From Citrobacter amalonaticus (GTDB lineage Bacteria; Pseudomonadota; Gammaproteobacteria; Enterobacterales; Enterobacteriaceae), in contig NZ_CP014015.2 of NCBI RefSeq assembly GCF_001559075.2, positions 4,836,001 to 4,900,000 on the forward strand: 64,000 nt of DNA, read 5' to 3'. The translations under genes were made by a program, and so were the position numbers. Shown piece after piece: positions 52,045-59,344 of the stretch (position 1 is the stretch's first letter; each line of letters starts with the position of its first letter). The notes under the pieces are model-generated. The model was not told the origin of the DNA. It searched no databases and saw only the letters and a program-made list of their open reading frames with translations.

Positions 52045-52956
52045 TTAGTGCGCAACCCCGCGCATTCTGGCAACGGCTTTCACCAGCAGCACGACGATGG
52101 CGCCGATAATGAACCCCAATACCAGATTCAGCAGCGTCGGTAAAATCAACGCCACTACGGCATTTTGCTGCCGGGCAAACTGTTCAATGGCATGATGCAA
52201 CGGCGCAATGCCGTGTACCACAATCCCACCGCCCACCAGGAACATAGCCAGCGTACCCACCACCGACAGTGATTTCATCAGCCACGGCGCGACAACCAGC
52301 AATCCTTTCCCTAATGCCTGCGCCAGCAGGCTGGTTTTTTCTGCCAGCCAGTAACCCATATCATCCAGCTTAACGATAAGCCCGACCAGACCATAAACGC
52401 CAATGGTCACCACCAGTGCGATGCCTGACAAAACCAGCACCTGGTTGAGCAACGGCGCCTCGGCCACAATCCCGAGCGTGATCGCCACGATCTCTGCCGA
52501 GAGTATAAAGTCGGTTCGCACTGCGCCTTTGATTTTATCTTTCTCAAACGCCAGCGGATCCTGCGCCGCCAGCGCTTCCAGCCGCCGCTGTCGCTCGGCG
52601 GGATCTTCTTTGTGTTTTCGCGATTCGAGGGTGTGCAGGACTTTCTCCACGCCTTCAAAACAGAGGAAGGCGCCGCCAATCATCAACAACGGCGTAATCG
52701 CCCAGGGAATAAAGGCGCTGATAAGTAACGCCAGCGGCACCAGGATCACTTTGTTGACCAGCGAGCCTTTCGCTACGCTCCAGACCACCGGTAATTCACG
52801 ATTCGCTCTTACTCCCGTCACCTGCTGCGCGTTAAGCGACAGATCATCTCCCAGTACGCCAGCGGTTTTCTTCGCGGCCAGTTTGCCCATCATCGAGATG
52901 TCATCCAACAACGTGGCGATATCATCGAGCAAAGTCAGTAAACTACTTCCTGCCAA
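52045..52956 (-). CDS. yedI: DUF808 family membrane protein YedI
   Basis: A 303-residue inner-membrane protein of the DUF808 family, with a long amphipathic N-terminus (MAGSSLLTLLDDIATLLDDI) and about six hydrophobic segments. Function is not known. Length and sequence match E. coli YedI. Confidence 0.92.
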   Translation of the reverse strand: MAGSSLLTLLDDIATLLDDISMMGKLAAKKTAGVLGDDLSLNAQQVTGVRANRELPVVWSVAKGSLVNKVILVPLALLISAFIPWAITPLLMIGGAFLCFEGVEKVLHTLESRKHKEDPAERQRRLEALAAQDPLAFEKDKIKGAVRTDFILSAEIVAITLGIVAEAPLLNQVLVLSGIALVVTIGVYGLVGLIVKLDDMGYWLAEKTSLLAQALGKGLLVVAPWLMKSLSVVGTLAMFLVGGGIVVHGIAPLHHAIEQFARQQNAVVALILPTLLNLVLGFIIGAIVVLLVKAVARMRGVAH

Positions 52957-53132
52957 AATTATTCCCTCATTTTTTTTTCTTGAAGCGTTAAGTATGGAGT
53001 AAAACGCACGAGGCTGAAACTGACGTTATTCGTCAACATTTTTCTAACAATACAGGTGAATTATATCGCTCGCCAGCCCGATAGTTTTCGCGTTTACTAT
53101 GTCGCTGGTTAGCGTTTCTTACGTGAGGGATT

Positions 53133-54053
53133 ATGCGTTTCAGGCAGTTGTTACCGCTTTTCAGCGCGCTGTTCGCGCTGTATATCATCTGGGGTTCTAC
53201 CTATTTCGTCATCCGTATCGGTGTGGAGAGTTGGCCGCCGCTGATGATGGCTGGCGTGCGCTTTCTCACCGCCGGGGGACTGTTAACCGCCTTTTTACTG
53301 CTGCGCGGCCATAAACTGCCGCCGCTTCGTCCTCTGCTTAACGCGGCGCTGATTGGGATTTTGCTGCTGGCCGTCGGCAACGGTCTGGTCACCGTGGCGG
53401 AGCATCAAAACGTCCCTTCCGGTATCGCTGCGGTCGTGGTGGCGACGGTGCCGCTATTCACCCTGTGCTTCAGCCATTTCTTTGGCATTAAAACCCGCAA
53501 GCTCGAGTGGCTGGGGATTGCGATTGGGCTGGCGGGGATCGTGATGCTTAACAGCGGCGGTAATCTGAGCGGTAATCCGTGGGGCGCGATATTAATTCTG
53601 ATCGGTTCGATCAGTTGGGCGTTTGGCTCCGTCTACGGTTCTCGTATTACGCTGCCGGTGGGGATGATGGCAGGCGCAATAGAGATGCTCGCCGCCGGGA
53701 TCGTACTGATGTGTGCCTCACTGCTCAGCGGTGAAAAGTTGACTGCGCTACCGTCGCTGTCAGGCTTCCTGGCGGTCGGTTACCTGGCGTTATTTGGTTC
53801 CATCATTGCCATCAACGCCTATATGTATTTGATCCGTAACGTCAGCCCCGCGCTGGCAACCAGTTATGCCTATGTGAACCCGGTCGTTGCGGTGTTGCTG
53901 GGGACAGGACTGGGAGGTGAACGTCTGGCGCCGATTGAATGGCTGGCGCTGGGGGTCATCGTCTTTGCGGTCGTTCTGGTCACGTTGGGGAAATACCTTT
54001 TCCCGGCCAAACCGATGCCTGACGCGGTGGAAAACAAAAAGACGTTACAGTAA
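53133..54053 (+). CDS. yedA: EamA-family inner-membrane transporter YedA
   Basis: A 306-residue DMT-superfamily protein with ten helices in two EamA repeats. The N-terminal repeat begins FALYIIWGSTYFVIRIG. Related proteins export amino acids or drugs; YedA's natural substrate is unclear. It has GAGGG at 53126 before the ATG. Its stop overlaps the vsr stop region by nine bases (convergent). Confidence 0.94.
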   Translation: MRFRQLLPLFSALFALYIIWGSTYFVIRIGVESWPPLMMAGVRFLTAGGLLTAFLLLRGHKLPPLRPLLNAALIGILLLAVGNGLVTVAEHQNVPSGIAAVVVATVPLFTLCFSHFFGIKTRKLEWLGIAIGLAGIVMLNSGGNLSGNPWGAILILIGSISWAFGSVYGSRITLPVGMMAGAIEMLAAGIVLMCASLLSGEKLTALPSLSGFLAVGYLALFGSIIAINAYMYLIRNVSPALATSYAYVNPVVAVLLGTGLGGERLAPIEWLALGVIVFAVVLVTLGKYLFPAKPMPDAVENKKTLQ

Positions 54054-54512
54054 ATGCATCCCTTGAGTGTCGATCTGCGCGGGCGCGCCACCGCCGCAGA
54101 TCCACTCTTCAAGACGTTCTGACAGCGCGGCGTCGCTAAGCTTCTCCCGTCCGCGCAGCGCACATTCCCAGACAATCAGCACTCGCCAGCCCAGTTCCTG
54201 CAAATGCTGGATATCGCGGCGATCGCGCACCACGTTTTTACCAATCTTATCCAGCCAGAAATCGGTGCGCGTAGCTGGCACTTTAAACAGGTAGCAATGA
54301 TGGTGGTGCCAGAAACAGCCGTGGGTAAAAATGACGCAACGATACTCATCCACTACAAAATCGGGACGTCCGGGTAGCGAAGCATCCTGAACGCGATAGT
54401 CCAGCCCCTGCTCCGCCAGCAGACCCGCAAGCCGTTTTTCGATAGCCGTATCGCGGGTCGCGATGGCCCGCATGTTTTTACTGCGCGTTGCCTTATCGTG
54501 AACGTCCGCCAT
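54045..54512 (-). CDS. vsr: Very-short-patch repair endonuclease Vsr
   Basis: A 155-residue endonuclease that nicks 5' to the T in T:G mismatches formed by deamination of 5-methylcytosine at Dcm sites. Catalytic residues Asp51 (GRPDFVV) and His64, His69 (THGCFWHHHH) are all seen. The start overlaps the dcm stop by 20 bases in a different frame, as in E. coli, so the two are translationally coupled. A longer open frame upstream is dcm sequence read out of frame. Confidence 0.96.
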   Translation of the reverse strand: MADVHDKATRSKNMRAIATRDTAIEKRLAGLLAEQGLDYRVQDASLPGRPDFVVDEYRCVIFTHGCFWHHHHCYLFKVPATRTDFWLDKIGKNVVRDRRDIQHLQELGWRVLIVWECALRGREKLSDAALSERLEEWICGGGAPAQIDTQGMHLL

Positions 54513-55926
54513 GAGCGCTCTCTTGCAGCCGTAACGCAACCGCCGCGTTAATTTTCTCTTCCAGCAATTTCGCCACGGCGGCAAACGCGGGCACGACCAC
54601 CGAGTTACCAAACTGGCGATAAGCCTGGGTGTCAGAAACGGGGATACGGAACTGGTATCCCTGCGGCGACTCGAAGCCCATCAGTCGCGCACACTCTCTC
54701 GGCGTCAGGCGACGCGGACGATGCTGCTGATTTTGCGGATCGTCGAAATTCACTTCCCCGGCGGCAAAATCCCAGCCGCGGTCGATCAGAATTTCAGCGC
54801 CATCTTTGTAATAGCGTGCGGAAAGCGTACGCGTCACGCTGTTCGGATTCGCGGGATCGACCATGCCGTAGCCAAAACCGTTACCTTTCGCCTGGTGTTT
54901 TTTCGCGTAGCGGTAGAGATATTTCCACAATACAGGCGTCAGCACATATTTGGCTTCTACCACGGGTTCCAGTAATTCCGCCAGTGTCGTCCGCCGCTGC
55001 GGATAACGCGTGCTGATATTACGCAGGGTAAAGTCGCGCTTCAGGTTCAGATCGCGACGAAACCCGACCAGCACGATGCGTTCCCGGTGTTGTGGCAAAA
55101 AATGTTTGCCATCGATGATTTTCGGATCGTCCGGGCCATTATCCCCGGCATCAGCGACGTCATAGCCCAGCTCATCCAGCGTCTGCATAATAATACGGAA
55201 CGTTTTGCCCTGATCGTGACTCTTCAGATTTTTCACGTTTTCCAGAACAAAAATCGGTGGGCGGCGGGCGTCGATGATACGCACAACGTCAAAAAACAGT
55301 GTGCCCTGAGTATCGCAGGCAAAACCGTGGGCGCGTCCCAGCGCATTTTTCTTCGACACCCCGGCAAGGGAAAACGGCTGGCACGGGAACCCTGCCAGCA
55401 GAACATCATGTTGCGGCACATGCTGGCGAATATGGTCTGCCGCCTGACTGTCGCTGACGCCTTCGCGATGGCTGAGCGTGATATCGCGAATGTCTTCATT
55501 AAAGTGGTGGCTGACCGGGTCGCAGTAATAGTTAGCTTTATAGGTGCGCACCGCATGTTTGTTCCACTCGCTGGTAAACACGCACTGCCCGCCTATCGCC
55601 TCAAATCCGCGACGGATACCGCCAATACCGGCAAAGAGATCGATAAACCGGAAGGCATAGTGCGGATGGTGCGCTGGCGGCGTGGGCAGCAGGGTACGCA
55701 AAGACGCCGACTCTCGTTCGCTTAATCGATGCCATGCGGAGGCATTCGCCACCACACGCTTTAAAATGGCCGGACTCCAGTGGTTCTCGCCGATTCCATT
55801 CAGATGAGCCACCAGCGTCTTAACATCATAAATTTCCAACAATTTCGCCAATAGCGCCTGCGCAACGTCTGCATTGCTGTCTGTTGCGGGAACCAGCGAA
55901 CCTGTTACTGAAAGATTGTGCTGCAT
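54493..55926 (-). CDS. dcm: DNA (cytosine-5)-methyltransferase Dcm
   Basis: A 477-residue methyltransferase that modifies the inner C of CCWGG. Motif I DLFAGIGGIRRGFE (about 97-110), motif IV with catalytic Cys in AGFPCQPFSLAG, motif VI ENVKNL and motif X near the end (YRQFGNSVVVP) are all present. It has an extra N-terminal region of about 90 residues typical of enterobacterial Dcm. It is a solitary methylase with Vsr rather than a restriction system. Confidence 0.97.
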   Translation of the reverse strand: MQHNLSVTGSLVPATDSNADVAQALLAKLLEIYDVKTLVAHLNGIGENHWSPAILKRVVANASAWHRLSERESASLRTLLPTPPAHHPHYAFRFIDLFAGIGGIRRGFEAIGGQCVFTSEWNKHAVRTYKANYYCDPVSHHFNEDIRDITLSHREGVSDSQAADHIRQHVPQHDVLLAGFPCQPFSLAGVSKKNALGRAHGFACDTQGTLFFDVVRIIDARRPPIFVLENVKNLKSHDQGKTFRIIMQTLDELGYDVADAGDNGPDDPKIIDGKHFLPQHRERIVLVGFRRDLNLKRDFTLRNISTRYPQRRTTLAELLEPVVEAKYVLTPVLWKYLYRYAKKHQAKGNGFGYGMVDPANPNSVTRTLSARYYKDGAEILIDRGWDFAAGEVNFDDPQNQQHRPRRLTPRECARLMGFESPQGYQFRIPVSDTQAYRQFGNSVVVPAFAAVAKLLEEKINAAVALRLQESAHGGRSR

Positions 55927-55976
55927 ATCGTTAACCGACCAAAAAAGAGTGGCGTCAGGTTAACATAAAATTCGCC

Positions 55977-56675
55977 TCACGAGTGGCTGGGACTAAACGT
56001 GCGAATCACCGCCGGATCGACAGATTCGTACTCCCCTTTTAGCTCCGCGCTCAGTTTTGCCATGTAGTTCACCAGGAACCCGGCATTATGCCGGGCCAGT
56101 TCCCGACCACGTTCGGTTTGCATGGTGTCGGGCAACGCCAGTAATTTGGTCTGAAAGTGATCGAGGGCGAACTGTTTATCGTTGAGCGCTCGCCGCTCGG
56201 CAAAGGGATCTTCACCATCAAAAAGCGCCACGCCTAACGCGCCGGAAACCGCAAAGACGCGCGCCAGCCCAATCGCCCCCAGCGCTTCAAGCCTGTCAGC
56301 ATCCTGAACGATTTTCGCTTCCAGAGTGAGGGGGGCAATATTTGCGCTAAAACTGTGGGCTTCAATCGCATGACAAACCGACGCCAGTCGCGACTCGGGG
56401 AAAGCGGGAAAATCACGGATGAGGATACGGCGGGTTTCTGCGGCAGCCAGGATCGACGAGCGATGACGATCCGGATGATTTTTGGCAAGGCTGACAATGT
56501 CATGAAAATAACACGCGGTCAGCACGACCAGCCCATCGACCGCCTGCCCGTCCATTAACTGCCGGGACGTCGCCCAGACGCGGCGGAAGTGAAAAATATC
56601 ATGCGCGGCGTCCTGCCGGGTGTGATGGTTGCATAGCCATGCTTCAAATTGTGATTGCCAGTGCTGAAGATCCAC
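55977..56675 (-). CDS. yedJ: HD-domain phosphohydrolase YedJ
   Basis: A 232-residue HD-superfamily hydrolase. The His residues and the HD pair are visible (AHDIFHFRRV near residues 24-33, then CYFHDIV near 55-61), plus VQDADRLEALGAIGLAR. It may act on nucleotides, but its substrate is unknown. Length matches E. coli YedJ. Confidence 0.93.
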   Translation of the reverse strand: MDLQHWQSQFEAWLCNHHTRQDAAHDIFHFRRVWATSRQLMDGQAVDGLVVLTACYFHDIVSLAKNHPDRHRSSILAAAETRRILIRDFPAFPESRLASVCHAIEAHSFSANIAPLTLEAKIVQDADRLEALGAIGLARVFAVSGALGVALFDGEDPFAERRALNDKQFALDHFQTKLLALPDTMQTERGRELARHNAGFLVNYMAKLSAELKGEYESVDPAVIRTFSPSHS

Positions 56676-56727
56676 AGTGCCTCCCGTACGTTAAGAAAGG
56701 CTACAGTAGCAAGTTTCTCCGACGTCT

Positions 56728-57018
56728 TCACGTAGGCTGACGGCGCGGGCGCGTATACCAGGCGATGCCGCCGAGAATCAGCCCCACCAGCCCAAGAACC
56801 AGAAAACCCAGCAGAGCCCCTATCCATTTTCCACTGGTTGAGCCAAGCGAACTTTCAAATCCGGCAACCGGAATTGACTGGATGTGGCCGATCACCCACG
56901 CATAGCGAAGCATGGCCCAGGCAAAATAGACGCAGAAAGCGTAAAACACCCACAATGCCAGTTTACCGCCCAGACTCCGCGTTGCTCTTTCTTCCATACT
57001 GCTCAAAGGAAACTCCAT
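56728..57018 (-). CDS. yedR: Inner-membrane protein YedR
   Basis: A protein of about 97 residues with two membrane helices: LALWVFYAFCVYFAWAMLRY and IGALLGFLVLGLVGLILGGI. It matches E. coli YedR in order and content. The start is unclear: MEFPLSS at 57018 has no good ribosome binding site; MEERATR at 56997 and an upstream in-frame start at 57141 are alternatives. Function unknown. Confidence 0.75.
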   Translation of the reverse strand: MEFPLSSMEERATRSLGGKLALWVFYAFCVYFAWAMLRYAWVIGHIQSIPVAGFESSLGSTSGKWIGALLGFLVLGLVGLILGGIAWYTRPRRQPT

Positions 57019-57643
57019 TTTTGTGATGTAACTCGAAAGGTTTTTTTGCTCTTTTTTGTGATTATAGTCACATTTTTCTGTTCTGTGCGTCACAATATAG
57101 CCATCAACCATTGATTTTGCAGATGTATTGATCCAGGGCAATTTTAGTTATGTCACGGAACCTCCTGTTATTTCCGCTTATTTTCAGAACTCTCCAGACT
57201 TCCGTTTATTGACTCATATCGTAAATAAATAAAACGCCCCCCCATTAGTCCGGTTTCTGTTTTATATTAATCATGGCACTATGCACGTGTCATTAGCCTT
57301 TTTATTGTTAAATTATTTATTTTTTATAACCGGCATTTATGCCGGTTATTTATTATCAAATCCGGTAAACAGGTACGGTTATCACCTGAAAAACATTCAA
57401 ACAATAAATATCAACATAACAATCATAACTAATTGACATTGAATCATATAAATCATGAATGTATTTTATGTTGATCATATAAAATGAATTATAAACACTC
57501 ACAAAGAAATATTTTGAAATATTTAAAATACAATTGTTACATGTTACTTTTAAAATAAAATGAACTCTATGGAATAGTATCCAACGTGTTCTTCTAGAAA
57601 GAAGAGCTTATTCACGTGAATTATTATCATAAGGGAATACATA
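57019..57643. promoter_or_regulatory. Long AT-rich region upstream of the porin
   Basis: A 625-bp stretch of very low GC content with no convincing gene. It contains a run of seven C residues (57237-57243), a perfect stem ATAACCGGC-ATTTAT-GCCGGTTAT (57326-57349) and, near the gene, TTCACGTGAA (57611-57620), a 10-bp palindrome. TTGTTACATGTTACTT around 57534-57549 resembles OmpR half-sites, as is usual for this porin family. Such AT-rich leaders favour H-NS silencing, so the porin may be tightly regulated; that is inference. Confidence 0.55.
57326..57349. terminator. Perfect hairpin upstream of the porin
   Basis: ATAACCGGC and GCCGGTTAT form a nine-pair stem, with TTTATTATC following on the plus strand and AT-rich sequence before. 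It may end a transcript entering from yedR-side promoters; none is proven. Confidence 0.55.
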
Positions 57644-58831
57644 ATGAAAAGAAAAGTACTGGCAATGCTCGTTCCAGCATTATTGATTGCTGGCGCAGCC
57701 CATTCAGCTGAAGTCTATAATAAAGACGGCAATAAACTGGACCTGTACGGAAAAATTGATGGTTTACACTATTTTTCTGACGATTCCGGCAGCGACGGTG
57801 ACATGTCCTATGCACGTCTGGGCTTCAAGGGTGAAACCCAGATCATGGATCAACTCACCGGCTACGGCCAGTGGGAATACAATATCCAGGCAAACGGCAC
57901 TGAAGGTGATAAGGGCGATTCCGCAACTCGTCTGGGCTTTGCCGGTTTAGGCTTTGGCCAGAACGGCACCTTTGATTATGGCCGTAACTATGGCGTCGTT
58001 TATGACGTTGAAGCGTGGACCGATATGCTGCCAGAATTTGGCGGTGATACCTACACCCAGACCGACGTGTATATGCTGGGTCGTACTAACGGTGTTGCCA
58101 CCTACCGTAATAAAGGTTTCTTCGGTCAGGTTGATGGCCTGAACTTTGCGCTGCAGTATCAGGGTAACAATGAAGGTTCAGGTTTGTTCAGCGACCAGGA
58201 AGGCTCAGGGAATAGCAACAACCGTAAACTGGCTCAAGAAAACGGCGACGGTTTCGGCATGTCTACTTCTTATGACTTTGACTTCGGTCTGAGCCTGGGG
58301 GCTGCCTATTCTTCATCTGACCGCACGGATGATCAGGTTTCACGTGGTGCTTATGATCGTAGTCGCGCCAACAACTACGCCGGCGGTGAAACGGCCGAAG
58401 CCTGGACCATTGGCGCAAAATATGACGCGAATAATGTTTACCTGGCAACGATGTATGCTGAAACCCGTAACATGACCTATTACGGTGGTGGTAAAGGTGA
58501 AACAACTGGTGGTATCGCTAACCAGACCAAAAACTTTGAAGTCGTTGCGCAATACCAGTTTGATTACGGCCTGCGCCCATCCATTGCTTATCTGGTATCT
58601 AAAGGTAAAGACCTGGGGGGTCAGGATCTCGACGGCAATGGTAACGCACGTTACACCGACAAAGATCTGGTGAAATATGTTGATGTGGGTATGACTTACT
58701 ACTTCAACAAAAACATGTCCACCTACGTTGATTACAAAATCAACCTGCTGGATAACGATGACCACTTCTATGCAGACAACGGCATCGCAACCGATGATAT
58801 CGTTGCTCTGGGTTTAGTGTATCAGTTCTAA
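57644..58831 (+). CDS. Outer membrane porin, OmpC/OmpF family (OmpS-like)
   Basis: A 395-residue trimeric general porin. Signal peptide MKRKVLAMLVPALLIAGAAHSA, cleaved before EVYNKDGNKLDLYGK, the standard start of mature OmpC-type porins. The loop 3 constriction region (AWTDMLPEFGGD) and the final strand ending in Phe (LGLVYQF) are intact. It sits where E. coli K-12 has the broken gene yedS and Salmonella has ompS1, but in sequence it looks at least as close to Salmonella OmpS2/OmpN (for example YVDYKINLLD). The ribosome binding site AAGGG is 12 bases before the ATG. So a complete, probably quiescent porin. Confidence 0.92.
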   Translation: MKRKVLAMLVPALLIAGAAHSAEVYNKDGNKLDLYGKIDGLHYFSDDSGSDGDMSYARLGFKGETQIMDQLTGYGQWEYNIQANGTEGDKGDSATRLGFAGLGFGQNGTFDYGRNYGVVYDVEAWTDMLPEFGGDTYTQTDVYMLGRTNGVATYRNKGFFGQVDGLNFALQYQGNNEGSGLFSDQEGSGNSNNRKLAQENGDGFGMSTSYDFDFGLSLGAAYSSSDRTDDQVSRGAYDRSRANNYAGGETAEAWTIGAKYDANNVYLATMYAETRNMTYYGGGKGETTGGIANQTKNFEVVAQYQFDYGLRPSIAYLVSKGKDLGGQDLDGNGNARYTDKDLVKYVDVGMTYYFNKNMSTYVDYKINLLDNDDHFYADNGIATDDIVALGLVYQF

Positions 58832-59344
58832 TCTCCAGAACACTGTCAGGCCCGCTTCCGGCGGGCTTTTTTGTGCCTCTTCCCCTCAGACTCTACCCGC
58901 ATATAAATTCATTTACAAAAAAATGCCGCTGAAGCTTTTATGCATTATCTTATTATTGATGATATGAAAATCACCCGCATGCTAACACTTTTGTTTAAAA
59001 CCAAATAATGACCTGGAAATATCCAAACACAAATAAGACTTTTACAAAAACACTCCCTCTGTGACATGACTGAATTTTTGACAATATTTTTTGGCCTATT
59101 TATAGTCACTTTGTGGAATAAAGGACGACTGCAGTCATGCGAACAATTTATTCTTGACTCGTTCTCGCGAGAGGGAAATTAATTACCTTCTAATTGCACC
59201 CGGTAACAGATGGTTATTCTCCATTCCCTCATCTGGACGCCAGTACATCAATAATCTGGCAGTAATGAGTGCGCATTATTTCCCAGCTTATGTTAATTGA
59301 CAGGAATCTATGGGCCCCGGGGTCGGGTACTATACAGGAGTAGT
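58832..59344. other. Intergenic region porin to autotransporter
   Basis: A 513-bp gap. After the porin terminator the sequence is AT-rich, and it ends with an unusual GC-rich patch, GGGCCCCGGGGTCGGG (59312-59327), just before the autotransporter ribosome binding site AGGAG at 59336-59340. No gene is seen. The patch contains the palindrome CCCCGGGG (59315-59322). Confidence 0.6.
58850..58872 (+). terminator. Terminator of the porin gene
   Basis: GCCCGC-TTCCG-GCGGGC followed by TTTTTT, 19 bases after the porin stop. Confidence 0.95.

Noticed and set aside
54045..55926. dcm and vsr as a restriction-modification system
   Set aside because: Vsr is a mismatch repair nuclease and no restriction endonuclease gene is next to the pair; this is the normal solitary Dcm/Vsr locus.
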